DNA of 64,000 nt from Dyella sp. C9 (lineage in GTDB: Bacteria > Pseudomonadota > Gammaproteobacteria > Xanthomonadales > Rhodanobacteraceae), in contig NZ_QIRF01000003.1 in assembly GCF_003332825.1 (NCBI RefSeq), forward strand, positions 248,001 through 312,000, written 5' to 3'. Below, one piece after another: positions 26,216 through 35,754 of the stretch. The notes under the pieces are model-generated. The model made no database searches, had not been told where the DNA came from, and was given only the letters and a program-made list of their open reading frames with translations. Positions within the stretch are counted from its first letter, which is position 1; the number at the start of each line of letters is the position of its first letter. Position numbers and translations under genes: made by a program.

Positions 26216-28056
26216 GCGCCGGCACCGTTCGCATCGCCCTGGTGGGCAACCCCAACTGCGGCAAGACGGCGCTGTTCAACCAGCTCACCGGTGGTCGCCA
26301 GAAGGTGGCCAACTATGCCGGCGTAACCGTGGAGCGCAAGGAGGGCCGCTTCACGGCGCCTTCCGGCCGCGTGCTGCAGGTGCTCGACCTTCCCGGCACC
26401 TACAGCTTCGACGCCACCAGCCCCGACGAGCAGATCACCCGCGACGTGCTGGAAGGCAACTACCCAGGCGAGTCGGCACCCGACCTCGTGGTGTGCGTGG
26501 CCGATGCCACCAACCTGCGCCTGCACCTTCGCTTCGTGCTGGAGGTAAAGCGGCTGGGTCGCCCGGTGGTGCTGGCGTTGAACATGATGGATGCCGCGCG
26601 GCGTCGCGGCGTGGTGATCGACGTGCCAGAGCTGTCGCGTCGCCTGGGCATGCCGGTGGTGGAAACCATCGCGGTGAAGCGCGACGGCGTGAAGGCGCTG
26701 ATCGCGCAGGTGGACGGTGAGATCCCCGAAGCGCCGGCCGCGCTGCCGGACGATCCGGCCAGCCGCGCCGACCTGCATGCGCAGGTGCGCGAACTGCTGG
26801 CCGCCACGGTGACCATGCCGCGCGCCACCGCCGAGATGGACGACGCGCTGGACCGCTGGGCGCTGCATCCGGTGTTCGGGCTGGCGATCCTCGCGGTAGT
26901 GATGTTCCTGGTGTTCCAGGCGGTGTACGCCGCCGGCAAGCCGATGACCGACCTGATCGGCGACGGTTTCGGCTGGCTGGGCGAGCAGGCCACGGCCTGG
27001 ATGCCGGCGGGCCCGCTGCAGAGCCTCATCGTGGATGGCATCTTCGGCGGCCTGGGCACGGTGGTCGGCTTCCTGCCGGAAATCCTGGTGCTGTTCTTCT
27101 TCATCCTGGTGCTGGAGGAGTCCGGCTACCTGCCACGCGCGGCCTTCCTACTCGATCGCCTGATGGTGTCGGTGGGGTTGACTGGCCGCTCGTTCATCCC
27201 GCTGCTGTCCAGCTTCGCCTGCGCCATTCCCGGCATCATGGGTACGCGCAGCATCACCGATCCGCGCGATCGCCTGGCCACCATCCTGGTGGCGCCGCTG
27301 ATGACCTGTTCGGCGCGCCTGCCGGTGTATGCGTTGTTGATCGGTGCGTTCATTCCCACGCGTCGCGTGCTGGGCGTGTTCAACATGCAGGGCCTGGTGC
27401 TGTTCGCGCTGTACGCCGCAGGCATCATCGGTGCCATGGCGGTGGGCTGGGTGATGAAGAAGCTGCGCAAGGATCGCAGCGAGCACGCGCTGCTCATGGA
27501 GCTGCCGTCCTATCGCCTGCCCAAGGCGCGCGACGTGGTCATCGGCCTGTGGGAGCGCGGCATGATCTTCCTCAAGCGCCTCACCGGCGTGATCCTGGGG
27601 CTGACCGTGCTGATGTGGTTCCTGTCCACCTTTCCGACCCCGCCGGCTGGCGCCACCGGGCCGGCCATCGATTACAGCTTTGCCGGCTACATCGGGCGCG
27701 GCCTGCAGTTCATCTTTGCGCCGCTGGGCTTCAACTGGCAGATCAGCGTGTCGCTGATTCCGGCCTTCGCCGCGCGCGAAACGGCGGTAGCCGCGCTGGC
27801 GACCGTGTACGCGGTTGGGGGCGACGGCGCCGATGGCGCGGGCCTGGCGCAGGCGCTGGCGGCGAACATCCCGCTGGCCAGCGCACTGTCGCTGCTGGTG
27901 TGGTTTGCCTTTGCGCCGCAGTGCATGTCCACGCTGGCGGTGATCCGCCGCGAGACCAACTCCTGGCGCAACGTGGCCATTTCGTTCGGCTACATGTTCG
28001 CCGTGGCCTACGCGGCTTCGTTCCTCACCTACCAGATCGCGAACTGGCTGACATGA
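26212..28056 (+). CDS. feoB: Ferrous iron transporter B
   Basis: A 614-residue inner-membrane GTP-dependent iron(II) permease. The N-terminal G domain has G1 GNPNCGKTALFN (residues 10-21), G3 DLPGTYSF and G4 NMMD. A helical spacer follows up to about residue 210. The membrane part has the two Gate regions, including SFACAIPGIMGTRSI and PAFAARETAVAALATVYAVG, and about eight or more membrane helices. At 614 residues it is on the short side for FeoB. It overlaps feoA and the next small membrane gene by four bases each. Confidence 0.96.
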   Translation: MSAGTVRIALVGNPNCGKTALFNQLTGGRQKVANYAGVTVERKEGRFTAPSGRVLQVLDLPGTYSFDATSPDEQITRDVLEGNYPGESAPDLVVCVADATNLRLHLRFVLEVKRLGRPVVLALNMMDAARRRGVVIDVPELSRRLGMPVVETIAVKRDGVKALIAQVDGEIPEAPAALPDDPASRADLHAQVRELLAATVTMPRATAEMDDALDRWALHPVFGLAILAVVMFLVFQAVYAAGKPMTDLIGDGFGWLGEQATAWMPAGPLQSLIVDGIFGGLGTVVGFLPEILVLFFFILVLEESGYLPRAAFLLDRLMVSVGLTGRSFIPLLSSFACAIPGIMGTRSITDPRDRLATILVAPLMTCSARLPVYALLIGAFIPTRRVLGVFNMQGLVLFALYAAGIIGAMAVGWVMKKLRKDRSEHALLMELPSYRLPKARDVVIGLWERGMIFLKRLTGVILGLTVLMWFLSTFPTPPAGATGPAIDYSFAGYIGRGLQFIFAPLGFNWQISVSLIPAFAARETAVAALATVYAVGGDGADGAGLAQALAANIPLASALSLLVWFAFAPQCMSTLAVIRRETNSWRNVAISFGYMFAVAYAASFLTYQIANWLT

Positions 28057-28352
28057 GTACCGGACTGCTGCTGCAATACGTGGTGATCGGGGTGGCCGTG
28101 CTCATCAGCGCGCTGATCACCTTCCGCAAGCTGGCGCCCCAGCTCACCAACCGCTGGCTGGCGGCAGTCGCCCTGCGTTTCGATCGCCCCGAACGTGCCG
28201 GCTGGTTGCGTGCATTCGGCCAGAGCCTGCAGCCGAAGCAGGCCACAGGCAATTGCAGCGACGGATGCAGTACGTGTGGCGCATGCGGCCCCAAGCCGCC
28301 CGCAGCGGCGCGCGACGCCCAGCCGCTGGAGTTCCGTCCCCGCACGAAATAG
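28053..28352 (+). CDS. Small cysteine-rich membrane protein of the feo operon (DUF6587-like)
   Basis: A 99-residue protein with one membrane segment at residues 5-23 (LLQYVVIGVAVLISALI). A basic region follows, then a Cys cluster CSDGCSTCGACG near residues 67-78, then a disordered tail. Its ATG overlaps the feoB stop by four bases. It stands where feoC is found in enterics but has no winged-helix pattern. The four cysteines could bind iron or an iron-sulfur cluster and so sense or buffer ferrous iron; this is inference. Confidence 0.8.
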   Translation: MSTGLLLQYVVIGVAVLISALITFRKLAPQLTNRWLAAVALRFDRPERAGWLRAFGQSLQPKQATGNCSDGCSTCGACGPKPPAAARDAQPLEFRPRTK

Positions 28353-28369
28353 GGCGCGTTCGGCGAGGA

Positions 28370-29281
28370 TCAGTGATCCTGCGCCGGTTGGCTGTCCATC
28401 GGTGGATTGATCTTGCGCATCGCCGGATCGTCCGGCCTCACCGGCGTGAGGATGCCTACCGTCACCGTGCCCGAATACAGCTCGGTCATGAATTTCGGAT
28501 CGTAGGGGTCATCGGTTTCGCGCAAAGGCATGTATGCGAAGTAGCCGTCGGTCTGGTGCACACCGGTGATTTCGCCCGGTGTGGTGGCCGCGATGCCGCC
28601 GGTGCCGACGTCGTAGGTCGGCGGCGCGTTCTGATTGTTCATGCCGACCACGCCGCCGACCCAAACATGAGCGGCGGTAGAGCCAACGCGCGAACCGGTT
28701 GCCGAATAGCGTACTTCGCGCCAGCGCGCCTTGGCCCGGGTCAGTGCGACGGCGTCACCGTAGGTAGGCAGCAATTCCCGCCATATGGCGTTGGCTTGAT
28801 CGAATTGCTCCGGCGTAAGGTTTGAGTACAACAACTGCTTGGCGTACACGTATTGCGGTTCGCCCCGTTCGGCAGCCAGTGCAAACCAGGCCATGGCCCG
28901 CGGCAGGTCCACCGGGGAACCGTGCCCGTTGAGATAGAGCACGCCGAGGTTGTACTCCGCCGGCTTGAAGGCCCACGAGGCCGCCACCTTGTACATTGCG
29001 ATGGCGTGCTCGTAGTCGTGCCGCTGGTTGGCGAGCGCGCCGAGGTAGAAGAAGTACTCCCCGGGGCGCCCATCATCCGCCGGCATGTTGAAGGGGTCGG
29101 TGCGGCTGACGGGAACATCGGGCGTGGCACGATAGCTCACCACCTTGGATGGCGGCGAACTGGTGTCGATGGGAATGGTCGGCAGCGTGGCATCGGTGCC
29201 GGCCAGGGCGGCGCCTGTCCACGTCGTCATCAGAGCGCTGAAACACAGCGCATGCCACGTCGTAAGACCTTGCCTTTTCAT
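28370..29281 (-). CDS. Exported Sel1/TPR-like repeat protein, copy 1
   Basis: A 303-residue protein with a signal peptide (residues 1 to about 27, ending in GAALA). A Sel1-like pair of helices is seen as YNLGVLYLNGHGSPVDLPRA followed by MAWFALAAERG. A C-terminal domain of about 120 residues has no known match (SRVGSTAAHVWVGGVVG and later). It is a clear paralogue of the next gene, sharing DDGRPGEYFF, FDQANAIWR and ATGSRVGS. An upstream in-frame ATG at 29296 is possible; 29281 gives the better signal peptide. Function is unknown. Confidence 0.75.
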   Translation of the reverse strand: MKRQGLTTWHALCFSALMTTWTGAALAGTDATLPTIPIDTSSPPSKVVSYRATPDVPVSRTDPFNMPADDGRPGEYFFYLGALANQRHDYEHAIAMYKVAASWAFKPAEYNLGVLYLNGHGSPVDLPRAMAWFALAAERGEPQYVYAKQLLYSNLTPEQFDQANAIWRELLPTYGDAVALTRAKARWREVRYSATGSRVGSTAAHVWVGGVVGMNNQNAPPTYDVGTGGIAATTPGEITGVHQTDGYFAYMPLRETDDPYDPKFMTELYSGTVTVGILTPVRPDDPAMRKINPPMDSQPAQDH

Positions 29282-29422
29282 GACGGCATCTCGCATCGCG
29301 AGCCGGAAGTCGCTGACGGATGGAAGCTACTCCCAACCGTGAGGGGGAGCAATTGGCCCAGTGGCTTCAACGCGTTGCCGACCGTGAAGCCTGGTCGGTC
29401 CGGCTGGGCGCGACGCTAGCCG

Positions 29423-30331
29423 TCATGGATGGCTTTGGTCCTCATTGCCGGCAGAGGGGCTGGCCGCGTTCTTGGTGGCGTCTCCGTCGTGTTGGCTGAC
29501 CTGGGTGAGCTTGCCCACCGACGTCACGCCTGACACCGGCATGACCTTCGGATCGTAGGGATTGTCGCTCGTGCGCAAGGCCTGGTACGCAACCGCGCCA
29601 TCGCCCATGTGTACGCCGGCAAGTTCCGCGGGGTTGGTGGAGATGTGCCCGCCGTCGTGCACGTCGTAGTTGGGCGAATTCATATGATTGGGCAAGCCGG
29701 ATGCGCCGCCGACCATGACATGCGCAGCGTTGGAGCCGACGCGTGAACCGGTGGCGTTGGCCAGCGCTTCGTGCCAGCGCGCCTTGGCGCGCGGCAGGGC
29801 GGCTTCGTCGCCATAGGTGGGCCGCAGGTCGCGCCAGATCGCATTGGCCTGGTCGAACTGCGCCGAGGTGAGGTGGGCATACACCAGCTGTTTGGCGCGT
29901 ACGTAAGGCGCGTCGCCGCGCTCCGCCGCGAGCGCCATCCAGGCCATCGCGGTGGGCAGGTCCACCGGTGTGCCCTGGCCGGCGAGGTACATCACGCCGA
30001 GGTTGTACTGGGCGGGCTTGTAGGCCCAGGAGGCGGCGACCCTGTACATGGCCATGGCGTGGGCGTAGTCGCCTTTCTTGGCCGCCTGCACGCCGAGCGT
30101 GAAGTAATACTCGCCGGGGCGCCCGTCATCGGTGGGCGTGTTGAACGAGCGGGTGTTGTCCTCACCCTGGTCGGGATCATTGACCGGCGCCACCGCCGTT
30201 ACCGGCTTCTCGTCGACGGGAATGGTCTGGAGGGCAGCGTCCTGCGAGGCGGCGAGGCAGGCGCCAGGGCCTGGCGCGAGAAGTGCCGCGAGGATGGGCA
30301 GGGAGAACGTCGAGGTCTTCTTCACGGGCAT
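29423..30331 (-). CDS. Exported Sel1/TPR-like repeat protein, copy 2
   Basis: A 302-residue exported paralogue of the 28370-29281 product with the same layout. It has a signal peptide ending near ACLA, the block DDGRPGEYYFTLG, Sel1-type helices in YNLGVMYLAGQGTPVDLPTA and MAWMALAAERGDAPYV, and a C-terminal domain with ATGSRVGSNAAHVMVGGASG. The two copies face the same way, 141 bases apart, so they arose by tandem duplication and have since diverged clearly. The ATG at 30331 is preceded by GGACGGAA and gives a Lys-Lys signal peptide start. Likely periplasmic; the partner is unknown. Confidence 0.75.
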   Translation of the reverse strand: MPVKKTSTFSLPILAALLAPGPGACLAASQDAALQTIPVDEKPVTAVAPVNDPDQGEDNTRSFNTPTDDGRPGEYYFTLGVQAAKKGDYAHAMAMYRVAASWAYKPAQYNLGVMYLAGQGTPVDLPTAMAWMALAAERGDAPYVRAKQLVYAHLTSAQFDQANAIWRDLRPTYGDEAALPRAKARWHEALANATGSRVGSNAAHVMVGGASGLPNHMNSPNYDVHDGGHISTNPAELAGVHMGDGAVAYQALRTSDNPYDPKVMPVSGVTSVGKLTQVSQHDGDATKNAASPSAGNEDQSHP

Positions 30332-30433
30332 GGCGGTTCCGTCCATCGGCAGCGTGAGAAATCGGCCCTCGGCACGCTACGCCCGTCGCGGCGGGTTCGC
30401 AACGCAGGGTTCCCGGTGGTGCCGGGCACGTGG

Positions 30434-31390
30434 TCAGCTGCCGGCTTGTTCGTAATGTTCGAGGTGCCGGCTGAAGACTGGCCAGAACGGCTGGGGGAGA
30501 CGTCCCGACAGCCGGTCGGCCAGCACGTCCAGATGGGTGTGCCAGCCCGCGCTTGCTCCGGCCACATCGGCCTCGTGCAGGCGGCGATGAGTCATCACGA
30601 GTCGCACCTCATCGCCTTCGTGGAAGAGCTCGAAGGTTACCTCCGACGGTTCAGTCGGCCGGCCCCAGGTGAGGTCCATCCGGTATGGCGGCTCCCACGC
30701 CAGCAGGCGATGCTGGGTGGTCATGCCGTCGGCGTGGGCTTGGAAGCGTTCGGGGGCGTGCACCGGCGTGCGTGCAAGCTCGACGTGGTGGAAGCGCATG
30801 GAGAACGCGTGGCCGGGTTGGGTCGGCATGTCGCCGTGGGCCAGCCATTGCCCGCGCTTGTCGGACTCGGCAAGCCAGGCCCACACGCGTTCAATCGGGC
30901 CGGGCAGCAGGCGCTCGAAGCGCACGCAGTCCTGCGACAGCCGCAGGTGCGGCGGGCGACGACGGATGTAGTCGCCCAGGTGTCCAAGGATCTCTGCCCA
31001 GCCTTGTCGGGTCGCATCAGCCCATTCGGGCAGCACGTCTTCGTGGGTGAGCGTGAGTTCGCAACCCGCGCCCAGTGACGCGATGTCGATCGTCACTCGC
31101 GTAAACGCCGCGGAGTAACGTGGCACGGCGAAGGTGAAGACAATCCGCCGTGGCCTGTCGATCTCGACGTACTCGCCGACGTGATCGATGTCCTCGCCGT
31201 TACGCCGATCGGTAAAGCAGAAGCGGCCACCCACGCGCGCATCGATCTCGACTCGGATCATCTCGCCAGTGTCCGTGGCGAACAGCCAGCGGCCAGCGGT
31301 GGCCGGATCGAGCCAGGCATCGAATACGCGCTCGGCGTTGGCGTCGAAACGCCGGCTGATGCGGAGCGAGCGGAGTACGCCGGTAGTCAT
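30434..31390 (-). CDS. Double SRPBCC (AHSA1-type) domain protein
   Basis: A 318-residue cytoplasmic protein made of two START-like AHSA1 domains. The first, residues 1 to about 150, starts with LRISRRFDANAERVFDAWLD and contains GEYVEIDRPRRIVFTFAVP. The second, about 155-318, starts with CVRFERLLPGPIERVWAWLA and contains TFELFHEGDEVRLVMTHRRL. Most family members have one domain, so this is a fusion of two. It overlaps the ArsR-family gene by four bases, the usual pairing for this family. Such proteins bind hydrophobic ligands; the ligand is not known. Confidence 0.88.
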   Translation of the reverse strand: MTTGVLRSLRISRRFDANAERVFDAWLDPATAGRWLFATDTGEMIRVEIDARVGGRFCFTDRRNGEDIDHVGEYVEIDRPRRIVFTFAVPRYSAAFTRVTIDIASLGAGCELTLTHEDVLPEWADATRQGWAEILGHLGDYIRRRPPHLRLSQDCVRFERLLPGPIERVWAWLAESDKRGQWLAHGDMPTQPGHAFSMRFHHVELARTPVHAPERFQAHADGMTTQHRLLAWEPPYRMDLTWGRPTEPSEVTFELFHEGDEVRLVMTHRRLHEADVAGASAGWHTHLDVLADRLSGRLPQPFWPVFSRHLEHYEQAGS

Positions 31391-31755
31391 CGTGGTTTGG
31401 CCCGGGGCAGGGACCCGCTTTCGGCCAAGTCTTCGGCCTTGAGCAGGGCTTCAAGGGCATCGAGCCGGTCCATCCAGAAAGGCTCGTAGAAGCGCAGCCA
31501 TTCGCCCGCCGCTGCCAGCGGTGCCACCTCAAGGCGACACAGGTGGGTGCGCCCCTTGACCAGGCGTCGCACCAGCCCGGCACGTTCTAGCACCTTCACG
31601 TGCTTGGATGCAGCGGCCAGCGACATGGCAAAGGGCGCGGCCAGTTCGCCGATGTTGCGCTCGCCGCCAGCGAGATCACGAAGCATGGCGCGCCGCGTGG
31701 GGTCGGTCAGCGCATGGAAGACGTCATCCAGTGCCATGGAGCTTAATTCAACCAT
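31387..31755 (-). CDS. ArsR-family transcriptional regulator
   Basis: A 122-residue winged-helix repressor of the SdpR/ArsR group. It has the typical start FHALTDPTRRAMLRDLAGGE, the recognition helix region FAMSLAAASKHVKVLERAGLV and the wing RRLVKGRTHLCRL. The metal-binding ELCVCDL motif of true ArsR is absent, so it probably senses something other than arsenic, perhaps a ligand of the SRPBCC protein. The ATG at 31755 sits inside a perfect palindrome, which suggests autoregulation. A second ATG at 31737 is possible. The longer open frame upstream is not supported. Confidence 0.9.
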   Translation of the reverse strand: MVELSSMALDDVFHALTDPTRRAMLRDLAGGERNIGELAAPFAMSLAAASKHVKVLERAGLVRRLVKGRTHLCRLEVAPLAAAGEWLRFYEPFWMDRLDALEALLKAEDLAESGSLPRAKPR

Positions 31756-31765
31756 GAGGTTGAAT
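31746..31765. promoter_or_regulatory. Palindromic candidate operator over the arsR start codon
   Basis: ATTCAACC and GGTTGAAT are perfect 8-base arms around the 4-base spacer ATGA. The site includes the start codon of the ArsR-family gene and lies between its GGAG and the second codon. A bound repressor dimer would cover the ribosome binding region, consistent with autoregulation of the two-gene operon. That this regulator binds here is inference. Confidence 0.6.
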
Positions 31766-31811
31766 GTCTCTCCGGCCGGCACCGAAGTCAACTGGCGACG
31801 TCGCTCCCGGT

Positions 31812-33761
31812 TCAGCGGGCGCCGGCGGGGCTCGGCGGCGGGTCGACGGGCCTCCGATAGCGCAGGCGCAGCTGCTTGCGTTGGCTGAGCAGGTCCAGCA
31901 CCCAATAGAACATCGCAATGCTGGCAGTGACGGCTGGATAGCGCAGCACCAGCCAGGCAGCCATGCCTGTGACGTAGACAAGCACCAGCAGGTTGACGGC
32001 CGGACTGCCCTTCTTCGGTGAAGGGTTGCGCTGGCGGTAGCGCGTGTACGCAAGGCCAGCCGTAGTGATCAGCACCGCCTGTGAAGCGACCAGTTGATCG
32101 GCGACGAAGCTCAGCACGAGTCCACCGGCGACCAGCAGCGGAATCATGCCCAGGCGCAGCAGGGGGCGTGGCTGCACCGGCTCTTCGGGGCGCTGCTGCC
32201 ACAGCCGCACGGCCGTGAATCCCATGTAATACAGCCAGCCGGCCGTGACCAATCCACCGGCCATGAGCGGAAGCCAGGTGTCGCCGGTATTGGGAAATAC
32301 GTTGCCGCGGAGCGTCAGTACATTCAGCAGTGCGCAGGCCGCCAACAGCATGGCACAACGAACGGCTCCGACGAACACGCGTGGCCACGACACGCGCGAG
32401 CGGTCGGCGGTGGCGATGCAGAAGCGGGTGAGGCGCGGATCGAAGTGGCCGTCCAGTCGCGCCGGCACGCCGCCACTGAGGCGCCATGCGAACAGGCCCA
32501 GCGAAGCGAGCAGCTTGGGTACCAGTGCGGCAAGGGCAAGCCACCACCATTGGAACGGACGCCGCAGCCAGCGCAGTCGACGTGCCGCCTTGGCGGGATC
32601 GCCGTAGCGCTCAGACGGCTCCTTCACCTGCAGCGTGAGCTTGCCGTTGTGGCGGGGTTCCATCAGCCATCGCATGTGCAACGCGGCGACCACCTCACCC
32701 GGAGGCTGGCCGGCCTGCGTGAGCAAGGGCACCAGTCCGAAGAAGCTGAGCAGCAGGCTGGAGCAATCCTGCGGCATCGGTGGATGCTCGCGCAGCAGCC
32801 GCTCCAGCAGCCTCGGCGCCACCTGCTGGCGGACGCTGAGCGAGAGCAGCGCCGGCTGCACAGAAAGCGTGGCGGCAAGCCGTTCGTCCTCGCCCTGGTC
32901 GGCCAGCTCGCAGAACCACTGGAAGAATGCGGCGAGGTCCAGGTGGCGCCGATTCGCGCCCCAGGGCATCACCGGGGGATGGACGTTCTGCACGCGCGCG
33001 TGCCGTTGTTGCATGGCCTCGCGCAGTTGCATCAGCTGCAACGGGTCAATGCCGGTCAGCGCGTGGTCCATGCCGAAAAACGCCAGCGTCGCCTCCAGGT
33101 TGCTCATGCGAATGGGCGGTGGATCGCGGAACAGGCGCTGCAGGATGGCGCGGCCGGCCTCCTGCTTGAGGCGCAGCGACCACAGCTCCTGGCGTTGCTG
33201 CAACCAGTCCTGCACGCCCTGCGCATCGCGGTGGATGGCAATCTCGAGATAGTCGGCCATAAAGACGTCCATATCGAAATGGGACGTCGCGGCCTGGCTG
33301 GCGGAGAAGGCCGGGGTGCGAGGCGGCAGGGGCACCGGTACTGGCGGCCTCGGTGCCTGCGAGGGCAGTGGGTGGGTCGGCGGCGGGGCGGGGCGTGGCG
33401 CGTGAGGAACGGCTTGTGGCGGCAGGGTCGGCGGCACGGCCGCCGGCCTGGGCATGGCGGGTGGCTCGGCCTCCTCCGCATGTGCTTCAGATATGCGCAC
33501 CGCAGCCGCCATGCCAGACACCTCGGCTTCCTGCGTCGTCGCTGCCGGCGCATCGTCCAAGTACGGCTCCGGTGCCATTGACGGGCGCGTCGCCTGCCGC
33601 TGAGCCCATTCGAGAGCGTTCCGGTACATGTCGTGCAGGGTCTGGAAGCCGACGGGGTCGGTATCGGGGCGCGTGGCCTTCAGCCGCTGCGCGTAGGCCC
33701 GCTTGATGGCGCGTTCGTCGGCCTCGTCAGGAAGGCCGAACCAGGCCAGCGGCGAGCTCAT
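31812..33761 (-). CDS. J-domain membrane protein, DjlB/DjlC-like co-chaperone of HscC
   Basis: A 649-residue protein. Residues 1-55 form a J-like domain ([20 protein letters not shown], then [20 protein letters not shown]). The catalytic HPD triplet appears as RPD, a degenerate form. A Pro/Ala-rich linker covers about residues 85-175, a soluble helical part follows to about 400, and several hydrophobic segments lie in the last 230 residues. The ATG at 33761 overlaps the hscC stop by four bases and has GGAGG 8 bases upstream. The pairing with HscC mirrors E. coli, where HscC works with DjlB and DjlC. Confidence 0.8.
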   Translation of the reverse strand: MSSPLAWFGLPDEADERAIKRAYAQRLKATRPDTDPVGFQTLHDMYRNALEWAQRQATRPSMAPEPYLDDAPAATTQEAEVSGMAAAVRISEAHAEEAEPPAMPRPAAVPPTLPPQAVPHAPRPAPPPTHPLPSQAPRPPVPVPLPPRTPAFSASQAATSHFDMDVFMADYLEIAIHRDAQGVQDWLQQRQELWSLRLKQEAGRAILQRLFRDPPPIRMSNLEATLAFFGMDHALTGIDPLQLMQLREAMQQRHARVQNVHPPVMPWGANRRHLDLAAFFQWFCELADQGEDERLAATLSVQPALLSLSVRQQVAPRLLERLLREHPPMPQDCSSLLLSFFGLVPLLTQAGQPPGEVVAALHMRWLMEPRHNGKLTLQVKEPSERYGDPAKAARRLRWLRRPFQWWWLALAALVPKLLASLGLFAWRLSGGVPARLDGHFDPRLTRFCIATADRSRVSWPRVFVGAVRCAMLLAACALLNVLTLRGNVFPNTGDTWLPLMAGGLVTAGWLYYMGFTAVRLWQQRPEEPVQPRPLLRLGMIPLLVAGGLVLSFVADQLVASQAVLITTAGLAYTRYRQRNPSPKKGSPAVNLLVLVYVTGMAAWLVLRYPAVTASIAMFYWVLDLLSQRKQLRLRYRRPVDPPPSPAGAR

Positions 33762-35449
33762 GCGCTCGCCTCCAGCGTGTCCAGCGCCTCGCCGAACTGA
33801 CGACGATGCTCTCGGATGAGGTGGTCGTCCTGGCTGTCGAGGATGGAACGGAAATACGCGATCCATTGTTGCAGTTGGGAGCGTGCGGCAACGTACTCCT
33901 CGTACAGGCGCTCGGCACGGGCGAGGATCGCGATGTTCTCCTGCTTGTCGCGCGGATGCACCTTGATGTCCTGCAGCGCGGCCAGGCGTTCGCGGATCTC
34001 GGCCGAATCGAGCAGGCCCGGGTTCTGCTCCAGCACCAGCTCATAGCGCTGGCCGGTGGCCATCAGTTCGGCCTCGACCTGCAACACGCCGTTGATGTCG
34101 TAGGTGAAGCGCAGGCGCACGGCGTTCTCGGCCATGCTGCGCTTGGGCGGCAGGGGAATTTCCAGCTGGCCGAGCTTGATGTTGCGCTCCACCATCGGGT
34201 TCTCGCCCTGGTAGACCTCCAGCGTGAGCTTGGTCTGGTGGTCGCGCATTGGCTGGAACACTTCCTCGCGGCTCACCGGCACCGTGCTGTTGCGGTGGAT
34301 GATCGGCGCGAAGAAGCCGGTCTGCTCGTTGCCCTTCTCGTCGCGGCGCGACACCTTGGTGCCCAGGGTATACGGGCACACGTCGGTGAGGATCACCTCG
34401 TCCAGGCGCTGGTCGCGTGCCTTGAGTCCCGCGGCGACGCAGGCGCCCAGGGCGATGGCCTGGTCCGGATTCACGTGGCGCAGCGGCAGGCGCCCGAACA
34501 TGCGCGAGACCAGTCGGGCCACCAGAGGCATGCGGCTGGCTCCACCCACCAGCACGATCTCGTCCAACTGGGTGGGCTGCAGGCGGGCGTCGCGCATGGC
34601 GCGCTCCAGCGGGGTGCGCATGCGCTGCACCAGCGTTTCGCTGAGCCTGGCGAAACGCTCTTCGTCGATCTGCCAGCCATGGATGTGCTCGCCCTGGCGC
34701 CATTCCACGGAAGCCGTGCTGTTGGCGCCCAGTTCGCACTTGGCCTGCTCGAGGCGCCGGCGCAACTGGCCATGCTCCTGCGGGGTCAGGGCTTCCAGCG
34801 AGAGCTTTTGGTCGGCGCAGAATGCCGTTTCCAGCACATCGAGGAAGTCCTCGCCACCGAGGAAGTTGTCGCCTGCGCTGGCGTGTACCTCCACGACGCC
34901 CTCGAACAGCTCCAGCACCGATACGTCGAAGGTGCCGCCACCGAGGTCGAACACCAGGAAGCGCGCGCCGTCCTGCTTCTCCTGCATGCCGTAGGCGAGG
35001 GCGGCCGCGGTGGGTTCGTTGATCAGCCGCTCCACGCGGATGCCGGCCAGTTCGCCGGCCGCGCGGGTAGCCTTGCGCTGGGCATCGGAAAAATAGGCCG
35101 GCACGCTGATGACCGCCTCCGTGACCGTTTCCCCCGTGGCGGCCTCCGCATCGGCGATCAGCGAACGCAGGATCAGCGCGGACAGCTCCTCCGGGCGGAA
35201 GCGGTGGCTGCCCAGTACCGTTTCGCGCGGGGTGCCCATCCAGCGCTTGAAGGTGGCCACGCTGGCGCCGGGATGGCTGACCATGCGGTCGCGCGCAGCC
35301 TGGCCGACGATGACGTGGCCCTGTTCGTCCACGCTCACCACCGATGGCGTGAGGTATTCACCCAGTGCATTGGGAAAAAGCACGGGGCCATTCTCCCCGT
35401 ACGTACCGACCAGCGAATGCGTGGTGCCCAGATCGATGCCGACGATCAT
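33758..35449 (-). CDS. hscC: Hsp70-family chaperone HscC
   Basis: A 563-residue DnaK homologue of the short HscC class. The ATPase domain has the phosphate-1 loop [14 protein letters not shown], phosphate-2 [19 protein letters not shown], the connect motif [12 protein letters not shown] and the adenosine motif [16 protein letters not shown]. The substrate-binding domain follows from about residue 375, with [18 protein letters not shown] and a short helical lid; DnaK itself is about 70 residues longer. It is first in a two-gene operon with the J-protein. The ATG at 35449 is preceded by a G-rich stretch. Specialised HscC proteins act on few clients in enterics. Confidence 0.92.
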   Translation of the reverse strand: MIVGIDLGTTHSLVGTYGENGPVLFPNALGEYLTPSVVSVDEQGHVIVGQAARDRMVSHPGASVATFKRWMGTPRETVLGSHRFRPEELSALILRSLIADAEAATGETVTEAVISVPAYFSDAQRKATRAAGELAGIRVERLINEPTAAALAYGMQEKQDGARFLVFDLGGGTFDVSVLELFEGVVEVHASAGDNFLGGEDFLDVLETAFCADQKLSLEALTPQEHGQLRRRLEQAKCELGANSTASVEWRQGEHIHGWQIDEERFARLSETLVQRMRTPLERAMRDARLQPTQLDEIVLVGGASRMPLVARLVSRMFGRLPLRHVNPDQAIALGACVAAGLKARDQRLDEVILTDVCPYTLGTKVSRRDEKGNEQTGFFAPIIHRNSTVPVSREEVFQPMRDHQTKLTLEVYQGENPMVERNIKLGQLEIPLPPKRSMAENAVRLRFTYDINGVLQVEAELMATGQRYELVLEQNPGLLDSAEIRERLAALQDIKVHPRDKQENIAILARAERLYEEYVAARSQLQQWIAYFRSILDSQDDHLIREHRRQFGEALDTLEASA

Positions 35450-35568
35450 CCCTGACTAGCCCCCTGTGATCTTGCGCCGAGTTTACACGGGGAACCGATG
35501 ACCGCCCTGTGTCAGCTGCGGGTCGGCTTGGGATGGGTAGAATCTCCTTTCCTCACCGGGAGTTTCCC

Positions 35569-35754
35569 ATGCAGCCCAAGCCGCCCCAGGACAGCAACCT
35601 ACCCGCTGGCGACAGCACCGAGGTCACTGTGCCCCCCGCCGCACCGCGTCACCTGCCGGTGCACGGGTTGCTGGAAAGCATCGATGTGGCGACCGAGGAT
35701 GAATTGCTGCACGAGGCTGCGCTACGCGACTCTTGCCTGCGTACGCCGCGCTGA
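35569..35754 (+). CDS. Small hypothetical protein
   Basis: A 61-residue frame with a good ribosome binding site (GGGAG, 6 bases before ATG). The start MQPKPPQDSNLPAGDST is Pro-rich and hydrophilic, and the C-terminal part PVHGLLESIDVATEDELLHE looks helical and acidic. No family is recognised and there is no membrane segment or signal. It is divergent from hscC. The end is abrupt and the following 268 bases hold no clear gene, so it may be a shortened remnant. Confidence 0.45.
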   Translation: MQPKPPQDSNLPAGDSTEVTVPPAAPRHLPVHGLLESIDVATEDELLHEAALRDSCLRTPR

